Shown here: in pieces, positions 8,146 through 16,588 of the stretch
How positions within the stretch are numbered: the stretch's first letter is position 1
Layout: each line of letters starts with the position of its first letter
From: Azospirillum formosense
Lineage (GTDB): Bacteria; Pseudomonadota; Alphaproteobacteria; Azospirillales; Azospirillaceae
Assembly: GCF_040500525.1 (NCBI RefSeq)
Contig: NZ_CP159404.1
Span: 277,001-341,000 of the forward strand
Direction: 5' to 3'
Length of the DNA stretch: 64,000 nt
The notes under the pieces: generated by a model
What the model saw: the letters and a program-made list of their open reading frames with translations, nothing else
Told to the model about the DNA's origin: nothing
Databases searched by the model: none
Program-made: the position numbers and the translations under genes

Positions 8146-9126
8146 ATGTCGTTAACCGGAGGAGCCGCCCGGATCGGCGCTTTAGCGCTGCTGGGCTTCG
8201 CCGTCGCCCAGCCCGCGCAGGCGGACACCATCTTCGTGTCGAACGAGAAGAGCAACACCGTCTCGGTGGTGGATGGCGGCAAGCTCCAGGTGGTCGCCAC
8301 GATCAAGGTCGGCCGCCGGCCGCGCGGCATCACCTTCAACGAGGACATGACCCAGATCTTCGTCTGCGTCGGCGACGACAACCGGATCGACGTCATCGAC
8401 GTGGCGACCCAGAAGGTCGTCGACCGGCTGCCCTCCGGCCCCGATCCGGAGCTGTTCGTCCTCGACCCGCAGGGGCACCGCCTCTACGTCGCCAACGAGG
8501 ACGACAACATGGTCTCGGTGGTCGACATCGCAACCAAGAAGATCATCGGCGAGATCCAGGTCGGGGTGGAGCCGGAGGGCATGGGCGTCAGCCCGGACGG
8601 CAAGATCCTGGTGAACACCTCCGAGACGACGAACATGGCCCATTTCATCGACACGGAGTCGCACAAGATCATCGACAACGTGCTGGTCGATGCGCGTCCG
8701 CGCGTCGCGCAGTTCACCGGGGACGGACGGTTCGTCTGGGTGTCGTCCGAGGTCGGCGGGACGGTCAGCGTCATCGACGCGGCCTCGCGCAAGCTCGTCC
8801 ACAAGATCGGCTTCGCCGTCCAGGGCGTGCCGCGCGAATCCATCCAGCCGGTCGGCATCCAGCTGACCAGCGACGGGCAGCGGGCCTTCGTCGCCCTCGG
8901 CCCGGCCAACCGGGTCGCCGAGATCGACGCCAGGACCTACGAGGTGAAGCGCTACCACCTCGTCGGCCAGCGCGTGTGGAATCTGGCGCTGTCGCCGGAC
9001 GAGAAGCGCCTCTACACGACGAACGGCGTCAGCAACGACATGTCGGTGATGGATCTGGAACGCGGCCGGGTCGTGAAGTCGATCTCGGTCGGCGGCGCGC
9101 CCTGGGGCGTGATTGTCAAGCCGTGA
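8146..9126 (+). CDS. PQQ-catabolism-associated YVTN-type beta-propeller protein
   Basis: This is a secreted seven-bladed propeller of 326 residues. The start at 8146 follows GGGAGGGA with 6-7 nt spacing and fits better than the in-frame ATG at 8131. A signal peptide ends near AQPAQA. Repeating units such as TIFVSNEKSNTVSVVD, RLYVANEDDNMVSVVDI and RLYTTNGVSNDMSVMDL are YVTN repeats. Proteins of this type recur between the binding protein and the ATPase in PQQ-linked ABC clusters. The function is unproven; a periplasmic scaffold or sensor role is inferred. Confidence 0.85.
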   Translation: MSLTGGAARIGALALLGFAVAQPAQADTIFVSNEKSNTVSVVDGGKLQVVATIKVGRRPRGITFNEDMTQIFVCVGDDNRIDVIDVATQKVVDRLPSGPDPELFVLDPQGHRLYVANEDDNMVSVVDIATKKIIGEIQVGVEPEGMGVSPDGKILVNTSETTNMAHFIDTESHKIIDNVLVDARPRVAQFTGDGRFVWVSSEVGGTVSVIDAASRKLVHKIGFAVQGVPRESIQPVGIQLTSDGQRAFVALGPANRVAEIDARTYEVKRYHLVGQRVWNLALSPDEKRLYTTNGVSNDMSVMDLERGRVVKSISVGGAPWGVIVKP

Positions 9127-9174
9127 CCTTATGGCCCTCTTCCCGGAGCGGGGAGGGTTTGGACAGCGGCGGTT

Positions 9175-9987
9175 ATGGGCGATGGAGACGACATGGATTG
9201 CTTCGAAACGGTGCCTGCGGAGCCGCGTGCCGTTCCCGGCGGCGCCGCGGCGGACCCCGTCCTGGCCGTCGAGGGGCTGAGCCACGCCTTCGGGGGGCGT
9301 ATGGCGCTGGACGGCGTGTCGTTCGGCGTTCCCGCCGGGCGGTTCACGGTCCTGCTGGGGCTCAACGGGGCCGGCAAGACGACGCTCTTCTCCCTGATCA
9401 CGCGGCTCTACAACACCCGCCGGGGCAGCATCCGCGTCTTCGGCGCCGACATGCGCCGCCATCCGGCCCAGGCGCTGGCGCGCATCGGCGTGGTGTTCCA
9501 GCAGCCGACGCTCGACCCGGACCTGACCGTCATCCAGAACCTGCGCTACCACGGCGGGCTTCACGGGTTGGCGCCCGCCGACATCGAGGCGCGGGCGGGC
9601 GAGGAGCTGGCCCGCATCGCCTTGTCCGAGCGCGCCGACGAGCGCGTGCGCACCCTGTCCGGCGGCCAGCGGCGGCGGGTCGAGATCGCCCGCGCGCTGC
9701 TTCACCGCCCGAGCCTGCTGCTGCTCGACGAGCCGACCGTCGGGCTCGACATCGCGCTGCGCCGGCAGGTGCTCGACCATGTGCACGACCTCTGCCGGGA
9801 GCGCGGGCTGGCCGTGCTCTGGGCAACCCACCTGATCGACGAGGCGCGCGACGGCGACGGCGTCGTGGTGCTGCACCGCGGGCGCGTGCTGGCCTCCGGG
9901 CTGGTGGAGGCGGTGCGCGCCGCCGCCGGGGCGGCGACGCTGGGCGACGCCTTCGCCCGGCTGACGGAGACGGGGGGGCGCGAATGA
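9175..9987 (+). CDS. ABC transporter ATP-binding protein (PQQ-associated)
   Basis: This is the cytoplasmic ATPase of the PQQ-associated ABC system, 270 residues. Walker A is GLNGAGKTT (about 62-70), the signature is LSGGQRRRVEIARAL, and Walker B is LLLLDEPTVGLD. An unusual N-terminal extension of about 27 residues precedes the ABC fold; an internal ATG at 9193 is an alternative start. The gene overlaps the permease start by 4 nt (ATGA), so the two are coupled. It belongs to the ABC-2 (drug/polysaccharide export) type, which suggests export. Confidence 0.9.
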   Translation: MGDGDDMDCFETVPAEPRAVPGGAAADPVLAVEGLSHAFGGRMALDGVSFGVPAGRFTVLLGLNGAGKTTLFSLITRLYNTRRGSIRVFGADMRRHPAQALARIGVVFQQPTLDPDLTVIQNLRYHGGLHGLAPADIEARAGEELARIALSERADERVRTLSGGQRRRVEIARALLHRPSLLLLDEPTVGLDIALRRQVLDHVHDLCRERGLAVLWATHLIDEARDGDGVVVLHRGRVLASGLVEAVRAAAGAATLGDAFARLTETGGRE

Positions 9988-10799
9988 ACGCGACGCTCTG
10001 CTGGCGCTGCCTGCGCGCGGTGATCGTCCGCGAGGGTCTGCGCTTCGTGCACCAGCGCGAGCGCTTCTTCGCCGCCCTGGTGCGGCCGCTGGTCTGGCTG
10101 GCCATCTTCGCCGTAGGGTTTCGCGCGGTGCTCGGCCTGTCGATCATTCCGCCCTACGAGACCTACATCCTCTACGAGGATTACGTGACGCCGGGGCTGG
10201 TCGCGATGATCCAGCTGTTCAATGGGATGCAGAGTTCGCTGTCCATGGTCTACGACCGGGAGATGGGCAGCATGAAGACCCTGCTGGTCAGCCCCTTGCC
10301 GCGCTGGTACCTGTTGGTCTGCAAGCTGCTGGCCGGCGTGCTGGTGTCCATCGCCCAGGTCTACGTCTTCCTCGCCATCGCGTGGTTCTGGGGCGTCCAG
10401 CCGCCCGGACCCGGCTATCTCGCCGTTCTGCCGGCGCTGGTGCTGAGCGGGCTGATGCTGGGCGCGCTCGGCCTCCTGCTGTCCTCCTTCATCCGGCAGC
10501 TGGAGAATTTTGCGGGCGTGATGAACTTCGTCATCTTCCCGATGTTCTTCGCCTCCTCCGCGCTCTACCCGCTGTGGCGCATCCGCGAGGGCAGCCCGAC
10601 GCTCGCCTGGATCGCCGGGATCAACCCCTTCACGCAGGCCGTCGAGCTGATCCGCTTCGCGCTGTACCTGCAATTCAACGGCACGGCCTTCCTGGCCGTC
10701 GCCGCGTGCCTCGCGCTGTTCCTGGGGGCGGCGATCCTCGCCTATGACCCCGGGCGGGGCTTCTGGGCCCGCCGCGGCGGGCCGGCGGAACAGGGATGA
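9984..10799 (+). CDS. ABC-2 type transporter permease (PQQ-associated, PedC-like)
   Basis: This inner-membrane permease of 271 residues has about six hydrophobic segments. They include LVWLAIFAVGFRAVLGL near the N-terminus and ALVLSGLMLGALGLLL and FVIFPMFFASSALYPLW in the middle and C-terminal half, the ABC-2 permease pattern. SIIPPYETYILYEDYVTPGL resembles the family linked to quinoprotein alcohol oxidation. The substrate is unknown. It ends the operon-like run from 1825 to 10799, so it may be cotranscribed with fhcBADC. Confidence 0.88.
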   Translation: MNATLCWRCLRAVIVREGLRFVHQRERFFAALVRPLVWLAIFAVGFRAVLGLSIIPPYETYILYEDYVTPGLVAMIQLFNGMQSSLSMVYDREMGSMKTLLVSPLPRWYLLVCKLLAGVLVSIAQVYVFLAIAWFWGVQPPGPGYLAVLPALVLSGLMLGALGLLLSSFIRQLENFAGVMNFVIFPMFFASSALYPLWRIREGSPTLAWIAGINPFTQAVELIRFALYLQFNGTAFLAVAACLALFLGAAILAYDPGRGFWARRGGPAEQG

Positions 10800-10891
10800 A
10801 GGACGGGGGAACCGCCTCCGGCCACCTTCGGTTGATGGCACAGGCGACCGTCCGGTCATCCCGCCGGGCGGGCTCGGGTGGAGGAAACGTC

Positions 10892-11074
10892 ATGACCGAA
10901 AACACCGACAAGGCTCAGGACCAGCCGCGCGGCGAGAAGAGCGTTCTCGGCAGCGAACAGGAGTTCAAAAAGGACCAACCGCAGGACGCCGGCCGGGACG
11001 AGCGGGCGAAGGAGGACATCGGCCGCATGGGCGAAGCGTCCCGCCAGAACCGCAGCACGAAGGACGTGGGTTGA
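10892..11074 (+). CDS. Small hydrophilic protein of unknown function
   Basis: This 60-residue charged protein (MTENTDKAQDQPRGEKSVLG...) begins at an ATG 5 nt after GTGGAGGAAACG, a good ribosome-binding site. There is no signal peptide and no hydrophobic segment. It is rich in K, D, E, Q and R and probably disordered, like small stress-related proteins. An in-frame upstream ATG at 10796 overlaps the permease stop but lacks a ribosome-binding site. I do not recognise a family. Confidence 0.6.
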   Translation: MTENTDKAQDQPRGEKSVLGSEQEFKKDQPQDAGRDERAKEDIGRMGEASRQNRSTKDVG

Positions 11075-11114
11075 GGGTGCCAGAGCTTTCACCATCATGC
11101 GGGAGGACGTGTCC

Positions 11115-11516
11115 ATGAAACAGCTTCACATCCTGGCCGGTGCATCCGCGCTGGCCCTTGCCGCCGTCCTGGCGGTGGTCCCGGCGTCGGCCCAAACCAC
11201 GGGCGGCGCGATGCCACAGGGTTCCGGAAGCCAGACCAGCCCGTCGACCGGGGCGCTGCCGGACAACTCCCTGGCCGGGCAGCGGCAGGGAACCGTCGGA
11301 GGCGGGGTCACCCAGGGCGGCGGCCAAAGCGGAACGTCCGGCGCGACGACGCCCGGGGCTTCGCCGTCCGGTTCCTCGGGCGGTTCCACCAGCGGGACCG
11401 GCGCTCTGCCGGACAACTCCCTGGCCGGGCAGCGGCAGGGCACCATCGGCGGCGGCTCGGTGACGCAGGGCGGCACCAGCGCCTCCGAACCGCCGAAGCA
11501 GGGTTCCGGGCAGTAG
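11115..11516 (+). CDS. Secreted low-complexity protein with duplicated motif
   Basis: This predicted exported protein has 133 residues from the ATG at 11115, which has GGGAGGA 8-9 nt upstream. The signal peptide MKQLHILAGASALALAAVLA..ASA is clear. The mature part is Gly/Ser/Thr/Gln-rich and contains GALPDNSLAGQRQGT twice (near 11251 and 11402), each followed by a GGG..VTQGG tail. The function is unknown. The gene converges on mfnB with only 12 nt between the stops. Confidence 0.65.
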   Translation: MKQLHILAGASALALAAVLAVVPASAQTTGGAMPQGSGSQTSPSTGALPDNSLAGQRQGTVGGGVTQGGGQSGTSGATTPGASPSGSSGGSTSGTGALPDNSLAGQRQGTIGGGSVTQGGTSASEPPKQGSGQ

Positions 11517-11528
11517 TGGATCGCGCGC

Positions 11529-12233
11529 TCAACCGATGAGGGGCTGTTTCGGGACGGCGTCGCGGACCGCGGCCAGCGCGGCCGGGTCCAACGCGCCGCC
11601 CCGGTCGGCGCCGGCGCACAGCGCGGTGCGGAAGCCGAGATAATCGGGAGCGAGGGGCAGCAGGGCCGGAATGTCGTCCCGTCCCAGCGACCCGGCGAGT
11701 CCGGAGAGCAGGCCAAGACGGCGCGCCTGCTCCAGGAAGCGCGCCACCTCTTCGAGCGTCTTGTGCCGCAGCAAGCCGCCGCCGGCCTTCCCGGCGGTGT
11801 CGAGCATGGCGCCGGTGAAGCCGGCTCGCGCAAGGTCGGGAAGCAGGTGGTTGGCGTCGCTCCACCGATCGGCGAACAGCACGGCGACGATGCGGGCGCC
11901 CCGCCGGGCCTCCGGCGCCAGAGCGGCCACGCAGCCCGCCGGATCGCCGGACGGAAGCAGGCCGATCTTCACATAGTCGACGCCGCAGGCCCAGGTCTCG
12001 GCCACGCGCCTCGCCACGGCCGCGGGAGCCATCGGAAGGTCGCCCACCGTGGCGCTCAGCGGCGCGCGGATGAGCCATTGCCGGGCCGTATCCACGGCGT
12101 GGACGATGCCGTCCAGCGGCCAGGCGCCCAGCGCCCCCGCTTTGGGGTCCTTCAAGTCCAGGATGTCCGCCCCGCCCCGCGCGGCGAGCGTCAGTTCCTT
12201 CAAGGACGCGACGCTGGCGAGCAGGCGGGTCAT
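11529..12233 (-). CDS. mfnB: (5-formylfuran-3-yl)methyl phosphate synthase (DUF556)
   Basis: MfnB makes the furan precursor of methanofuran-type cofactors from two glyceraldehyde-3-phosphates. I take the ATG at 12233 (MTRLLASVASLKELTLAARG), giving 234 residues; the longer frame to 12350 only adds an Arg/Thr-rich readthrough of the neighbouring repeat. ADILDLKDPKAGALGAWP, VDYVKIGLL and FTGAMLDTAGK are TIM-barrel lysine/aspartate motifs of the family. It is the last gene of the five-gene minus-strand operon. Its ATG overlaps the DUF447 stop (ATGA). Confidence 0.88.
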   Translation of the reverse strand: MTRLLASVASLKELTLAARGGADILDLKDPKAGALGAWPLDGIVHAVDTARQWLIRAPLSATVGDLPMAPAAVARRVAETWACGVDYVKIGLLPSGDPAGCVAALAPEARRGARIVAVLFADRWSDANHLLPDLARAGFTGAMLDTAGKAGGGLLRHKTLEEVARFLEQARRLGLLSGLAGSLGRDDIPALLPLAPDYLGFRTALCAGADRGGALDPAALAAVRDAVPKQPLIG

Positions 12234-12868
12234 GGGGCGTTCTCCCCGCTCGCCCGGTGTTCGGCGATAGGGTGTTCGGCGATAGGGTGTTCGGCGATGG
12301 GGTGTTCGGCGCTGCGGTGTTCGGCGATGCGGTCGAGCAGCCAACCCCACGCCTCCAGTTCGTCGGGGCCGGCGGTCTTGCCGATGGCGATGGACAGATA
12401 GTCGATCTCGCGGTCGATCTTCTCGGCCGGCAGGAGATGCAGGCGGCTGACCAGGATCGCCCCCTCCACCACGGCGGCTTGCGCCCGGTTGAAGCCGCGG
12501 AAGGGGCGGTGGGTGACGAGGTGCACCGGGCGGCAGTCCAGGCGCGGGCGCACGCCGTCGTCCTCCACCGCGGCCACCTCCACCTCCTCGTGCGCCAGCG
12601 CCCCGGCGAGCACCGCGCCGCGCACGCGCTCCGCCGGGACGGTCGGCCAGTCGCGGCGCCGCCCGGTGACGCAGCCGGCGAACACCCGGACGTCGTCGGT
12701 GAAGTTGATCACCGCGCAGCGGGTGGCGAGCAGGTTGTCGAGCGTGCGCGACGGGCGGAAGGGAGCCAGCACATAGCCGGTCTCGGTCACCGTGGCGCCC
12801 ATGGGGGCGACATGGACGTTGCCCGCTGCGTCGCAGCTCGTGATGATGGTTTCACGGATGAAGGTCAC
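12230..12868 (-). CDS. DUF447 family protein (H4MPT-cluster, flavin-binding-type fold)
   Basis: This 212-residue protein belongs to a family found with H4MPT genes in methylotrophs and methanogens; its exact role is not established. The start IRETIITSCDAAGNVHVAPMG resembles split-barrel FMN-binding proteins. FRGFNRAQAAVVEGAILVSRLHLL is a strongly conserved family segment. The C-terminal 30 or so residues are unusual: they consist of a pentapeptide repeat (xxAEH-type, HPIAE repeated) encoded by 15-bp tandem repeats. Both ends overlap neighbours by 4 nt, so it is translationally coupled. Confidence 0.8.
   Translation of the reverse strand: MTFIRETIITSCDAAGNVHVAPMGATVTETGYVLAPFRPSRTLDNLLATRCAVINFTDDVRVFAGCVTGRRRDWPTVPAERVRGAVLAGALAHEEVEVAAVEDDGVRPRLDCRPVHLVTHRPFRGFNRAQAAVVEGAILVSRLHLLPAEKIDREIDYLSIAIGKTAGPDELEAWGWLLDRIAEHRSAEHPIAEHPIAEHPIAEHRASGENAP
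12243..12320. repeat. 15-bp tandem repeat (about five units)
   Basis: The unit GGTGTTCGGCGATAG and close variants occur five times in a row without spacers. Three units are nearly exact; the last two differ at one or two bases. The unit length is a multiple of three, so the repeat codes for five-residue units at the end of the DUF447 protein. Confidence 0.85.
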
Positions 12869-14238
12869 GTCCCGCGCCCTCCGGTGTCGTCCGGGGCGTC
12901 CACCGCCACGCCCCAGCGCAGTTCGTTGTCCTGGCTGTAGCGCTTGCCAAGCCGCCAGGCGATCTGCGCGCGGGCCAGCTCCGCCCCGAGATAGAAGGCG
13001 TGCCCCATATCGGTGCCGGGATCGATGTGCGGAAGCAGGGCGAAGGGATCGCCGGCCACGTGGTGCCCGTCACGGTTGTAGAGATGAAGGCCCCGTTCCG
13101 TCACCTCGATCCGGTAGTTCGGGTCGCGGATGCGGGCGGCGAGGTCGGCCACCTGCTCCGGCGTGCTGGCGAAGGGCCTGCGGTCGCGCAGGCAGAGCAG
13201 GGCGTCCCCGAAGTTGCGGGGGAGGGCGCCGGCCTCCGATGCGGCGAAGAACTGGCGCCGCGCCGCGTCGAATTCGCGGATGCTCCGGCGGCAATGGGGG
13301 CTGACCTGCACCGTCAGGATGTGGTCAATGCGCAGTTCGGAGACGATTCCCATCAGCAGGGCGGTCATCCCCGGCGTGTCGGCGTCGGTCAGTTCGGTGA
13401 CGTTGCCGACGCCCATCAGGATTTCCAGGTCGGGATGGCGCGCCCGCAGCTCGCGGTAGCGCAGCAGGGAGTCGGTGAAGCCGTGATGGATCGGCTCCAG
13501 GACCGGGTCGGCGATGCAGCGCCGGCCTTCGCCGCGGATGGCGTCCAGCGCGCGATCAAGTGACGGGAGATCGCCCGGCGTGGTCGGGATGACGACGGGA
13601 ACCGCGTCGGTCTCGCGGGCGACCCAGGCGGTCTCCTCGGTCAGGCTGAGCAGGTAGGAGGCGCCCACCCCGGCGCCGCGCAGCAGCTCCCTGGGGTCGA
13701 GGGAATCGACGCTGACCGAGTGGCCGGCCGCGCGCAGCGCCGTCACCGCCTCCTCCAGATGGGGGAAGGGGTGGTCGGGCAGCCCGCCGAGGTCGATCAC
13801 GTCGGCGCCGTCCGCCGCGAAGCGGGCGGCGCGCTCCAGAATGGCCGGCACGCCGAGCAGCGGCGCCTCGACGATCTCGGCGAAGATCTTGGTGCGGTAG
13901 CGGCTGAGATCGAGCGGGGCGGCCTGACGCCGGAAATGCTGCGGCAGATCCTCCAGCTCGTCGGGGCCGCGCTCGAAGGGCACGCCGAAATGGGCGGACA
14001 GCCGGTCGAGGTCGCCGCGGAACCGTCCCGGCAGCAGGACGAGGTCGGCCCCCTCGGTCGAGGCGAGGCGGCGCAGCACGATCTCCGTCGTCGCCAGCGC
14101 CGCGACCTTGATGCCGAGATTGACCACGGTGGTCCGGAACTCCAGCGGCTCCAGCGACGCGAGCACATGGCGCAGGCGCGGTTCGGCCAGCGAGCCGGTC
14201 AGGAACAGGACGTGCTCGGGGCGTTCAGCCATCGGCAT
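12865..14238 (-). CDS. DUF6513/dihydropteroate synthase-like protein (methanopterin biosynthesis)
   Basis: This 457-residue DHPS-like protein from H4MPT clusters is thought to act in joining the pterin and beta-RFAP moieties. The N-terminal about 130 residues (HVLFLTGSLAEPRLRHVL) form the extra domain of this family. The DHPS-like barrel follows with GADVIDLGGLPDHPFPHLE and SVDSLDPRELLRGAGVGASY. VLEPIHHGFTDSLLRYREL and ILMGVGNVTELTDADTPGM are further family segments. A second in-frame ATG at 14232 is equally possible. It overlaps the kinase gene upstream and DUF447 downstream. Confidence 0.82.
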   Translation of the reverse strand: MPMAERPEHVLFLTGSLAEPRLRHVLASLEPLEFRTTVVNLGIKVAALATTEIVLRRLASTEGADLVLLPGRFRGDLDRLSAHFGVPFERGPDELEDLPQHFRRQAAPLDLSRYRTKIFAEIVEAPLLGVPAILERAARFAADGADVIDLGGLPDHPFPHLEEAVTALRAAGHSVSVDSLDPRELLRGAGVGASYLLSLTEETAWVARETDAVPVVIPTTPGDLPSLDRALDAIRGEGRRCIADPVLEPIHHGFTDSLLRYRELRARHPDLEILMGVGNVTELTDADTPGMTALLMGIVSELRIDHILTVQVSPHCRRSIREFDAARRQFFAASEAGALPRNFGDALLCLRDRRPFASTPEQVADLAARIRDPNYRIEVTERGLHLYNRDGHHVAGDPFALLPHIDPGTDMGHAFYLGAELARAQIAWRLGKRYSQDNELRWGVAVDAPDDTGGRGT

Positions 14239-14866
14239 CCTGGCCTTCGGGAGCCAGCATCAGCCGGGTTCCGCAGGGGTTGCCGCGGTCCAGGGCCTTG
14301 GCGAAGCGCCGGTGATCGTCCCGCGACACGCACCAGACGGCCCCGCCGTAGCGCGCCATGCGGCCCGGCAAGGCCGGATCGACGACGCCGTCGGTGACGA
14401 GCTGCGTCACGGAGGCGACGGCGTCCGTCACCGGGGCGGACTTCACGAGGACCGCGCAGGTCGCGCCGAGCGCACCGGCCAGCCAGACCGCCAGACTGTC
14501 GGACGTGACGTCCCAGCTTTCCGCCACGTCGGCATCCTCCGCCAGGGGCAGAGGCATCCAGAGCGTGGGGCTCGGCCGACCGCGCAGGTCGGCGAGGCTG
14601 CGGGCGGGCGTCAGCCGCGGCTCCAGGTCGGCCAGGGCGGTTCCATACTGCTCCATGGCGAGCAGGGCCATGCGGTGGGCGGCGCGGTCGCCGAAGCCGA
14701 GCGCCGGCTGGGCGTCGCGGACGGCGTCGGCGAAGGGGCCGCCGCCGGGGACGATCACCACCCGCAGGCGGCGCGCCGCGGCCAGGATCTCCAGCCAGCT
14801 TCGCAATTCCGGGGCTCGCCACAGGCTGCCGCCCAGCTTCACGACCCACAAAGGCGCGCTGCTCAT
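14225..14866 (-). CDS. Amino acid kinase family protein (MfnE-like, aminomethylfuran phosphate kinase candidate)
   Basis: This 213-residue kinase starts at the ATG at 14866 (MSSAPLWVVKLGGSL). WVVKLGGSLW at the N-terminus and VVIVPGGGPFADAVRD are the phosphate-binding motifs of the amino-acid kinase family. AESWDVTSDSLAVWLAGALGA is typical of the archaeal MfnE/bacterial H4MPT-cluster subgroup, which phosphorylates aminomethylfuran phosphate in methanofuran synthesis. Assignment to that reaction is inferred from the presence of mfnB in the same operon. It overlaps folB by 4 nt. Confidence 0.8.
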   Translation of the reverse strand: MSSAPLWVVKLGGSLWRAPELRSWLEILAAARRLRVVIVPGGGPFADAVRDAQPALGFGDRAAHRMALLAMEQYGTALADLEPRLTPARSLADLRGRPSPTLWMPLPLAEDADVAESWDVTSDSLAVWLAGALGATCAVLVKSAPVTDAVASVTQLVTDGVVDPALPGRMARYGGAVWCVSRDDHRRFAKALDRGNPCGTRLMLAPEGQDADG

Positions 14867-15297
14867 GATGCCGTTTGCGCTCCCTCGGGGCGGGTGCGCT
14901 CGATGACCACGCCGACGCCGCCGGATTCCGGGACGACGTCCAGCTTCTCCACCTGCACCCGCGCGCGGGTCACATCCGGGTTGGAGAAGCACAAGGCGAG
15001 AATCCGGTCGCCGAGCGTTTCGACGAGGTTCACATGGGCGCCGTCGCGCAGGGCGCGGATGCCGTCGATCAGGAAATCGTAGGAGAGCACCTCGTCCAGG
15101 CTGTCGGTCATCGGCCGGTCGGGCCAGGGGAGTGTCAGCGAGACGTTGATCCGGACGCGTTGCGTGCGGTCCTTCTCGTCGTCCCAGACGCCGATCCGGA
15201 ACTGGTCCACATAGTCGCGCAGCGTGATGTCGTAGTACCGGACGCGGCTCGCCGCCGGACGGTACGGGACATAGGAGAGCAAAGCGTCGTCGGCCAA
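14863..15297 (-). CDS. folB: Dihydroneopterin aldolase
   Basis: This 144-residue protein has the T-fold of dihydroneopterin aldolase, which releases 6-hydroxymethyl-dihydropterin for folate or H4MPT. YYDITLRDYVDQFRIGVWDDEKDRTQRVRINVSL has the LR.....IG.W..E....Q..R.N metal-free aldolase pattern. LSYDFLIDGIRAL and HVNLVETLGDRILALC supply the substrate-binding segment including the conserved Glu. As first gene of the operon it has a strong ribosome-binding site (GGGGAGGAGGATCG). In this context it probably feeds H4MPT synthesis. Confidence 0.88.
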   Translation of the reverse strand: MADDALLSYVPYRPAASRVRYYDITLRDYVDQFRIGVWDDEKDRTQRVRINVSLTLPWPDRPMTDSLDEVLSYDFLIDGIRALRDGAHVNLVETLGDRILALCFSNPDVTRARVQVEKLDVVPESGGVGVVIERTRPEGAQTAS

Positions 15298-15360
15298 GCG
15301 ATCCTCCTCCCCGTGTCGGACGAAGGTTGGCTCCCCCGCCGCGGATGTCGTCAGGGTTCG

Positions 15361-15894
15361 TCACCGGTCCGATGGCGGCGGAGCCAGCAGACGGTGGCGG
15401 AGCAGCCATTCGACGCCGCGCCGCCATGACCGCTCGTTGTCACCGCGGATGTCCGCGTTCGCGACGGCGACGACCTCGCCATCCCTGGTGCCATCCCCGG
15501 CGCCATCTCCGGTGCGGCGCATTATAATCTGCATGTTGAGGATCAGCGTGCTGATCTTATGGATGAAACCCGTCACCACGATGTCCGCGCCGGCCCGCCG
15601 ACCAAGGTCGCGTTCGCAGCCGTTGCACCGATAGAGCGACGCCGGCACCTCCGCGGCGACGGCGCTGTCGCGGACGCCCGTCACCTCGTAACCGCCGTCC
15701 GTCAGCCCGTCGCGCAGCAGCGCCGTGACCCGCTCCAGCCGTCCGGCATGGTCCGGATCGGGGGGTTCCCGGCTGGTGTCCACCAGTTCCAGATCGAAGA
15801 CCAGAACCTTGGCCGGCGCCTGCGCCGCCGCTGGAGCCGCGCCGCTCAGCGGCAGGAACAGGAGCACCGTCGCGGCGAACTCCGTCGGCCTCAT
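15361..15894 (-). CDS. Exported DUF2380/DUF3280-type protein
   Basis: This 177-residue protein has a signal peptide (MRPTEFAATVLLFLPLSGAAPAAAQA). Mature motifs are VLVFDLELVDTS near the start, a CNGC pair (LYRCNGCERDLGRRAGADIVVTG), KISTLILNMQI and a C-terminal RGDNERSWRRGVEWLLRHRL. This pattern is that of an uncharacterised family often seen beside PQQ/XoxF genes; the DUF number is from memory. A longer start at 15945 would overlap the divergent ATG at 15944, so I prefer 15894. It may be a periplasmic accessory of methanol oxidation. Confidence 0.65.
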   Translation of the reverse strand: MRPTEFAATVLLFLPLSGAAPAAAQAPAKVLVFDLELVDTSREPPDPDHAGRLERVTALLRDGLTDGGYEVTGVRDSAVAAEVPASLYRCNGCERDLGRRAGADIVVTGFIHKISTLILNMQIIMRRTGDGAGDGTRDGEVVAVANADIRGDNERSWRRGVEWLLRHRLLAPPPSDR

Positions 15895-15943
15895 CCGAAT
15901 GCGTGGATGGGCAAGGGCGCCCGATGTCCGGCAGAATCCCATC

Positions 15944-16573
15944 ATGCGTCACCGCTCCGCTGTCCTTGCCGTCGCGTTGCTCACTTTGGCTTCCTTCCCG
16001 GCGGCGTCCGTCCCGGCGGGGGCGGCCGGGAGCGATCCGGACTGGCCCTGCGTCCAGATCCTCGTGCCGAGCCTGTCGTCCGGCCAGATCTGGCCCGGCG
16101 ACCCCATCGAGGGGAAGGAAGGCGACTGGCGCGGCATTCCCGGCACCGAGGCGGTCCTCAAGCAGCTTCTCGACCGCCGCCTCGATCCGGAGCAGGAGCA
16201 GGCGACCATCGACCGCTTCGCCGACCAGCTGGAGGCCAGCGGCGCGGCGGCGGACCGCAACGCCGCCCTCACCGCCCTGTTCGCCGGAGCCTTCGACGCG
16301 CTCAACCAGGAGCGTGGCCAAGTCATTTCGGCCATCAAGCGCTACGCCCACCAGCAGCGCGTCCTGCTCGACAGCATCGACGCGGCGCTGACCCGTCTCC
16401 AGGCGCTTCCCGCCGACTCTCCCGAGGCGACCGCGTTGCGCGAGGAGATCGCGTGGCGGCGTCGCATCCTCGACGAGCGGCGGCGCAACCAGACGGCGCT
16501 GTGCGAACAGCCGGTCCAGTTCGAGCAGAAGGCCGGCCGCATCGCCCGGGACATCGCCGCCCGTCTGGACTGA
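15944..16573 (+). CDS. Exported protein of unknown function with a helical region
   Basis: This 209-residue protein has a signal peptide (MRHRSAVLAVALLTLASFPAASVPAGAAG). The mature N-terminus has a WPCVQILVPSLSSGQIWPGD segment. The rest (about 75-200) is strongly helical and charged, with RIARDIAARLD at the C-terminus, compatible with a coiled coil. It lies between the divergent DUF2380-like gene and the convergent xoxJ fusion. I recognise the type as a recurrent PQQ-cluster neighbour, but no function is known to me. Confidence 0.65.
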   Translation: MRHRSAVLAVALLTLASFPAASVPAGAAGSDPDWPCVQILVPSLSSGQIWPGDPIEGKEGDWRGIPGTEAVLKQLLDRRLDPEQEQATIDRFADQLEASGAAADRNAALTALFAGAFDALNQERGQVISAIKRYAHQQRVLLDSIDAALTRLQALPADSPEATALREEIAWRRRILDERRRNQTALCEQPVQFEQKAGRIARDIAARLD

Positions 16574-16588
16574 GGCGAACCGCTTCGG

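Noticed and set aside
9127-9174. Degenerate copy of the palindromic element or terminator after the beta-propeller gene
   Set aside because: CCCTCTTCCCGGAGCGGGGAGGG is an imperfect palindrome with mismatches, so neither interpretation is supported.
12243-12320. Possible CRISPR-like array
   Set aside because: The 15-bp units are directly adjacent without unique spacers and lie inside a coding frame.
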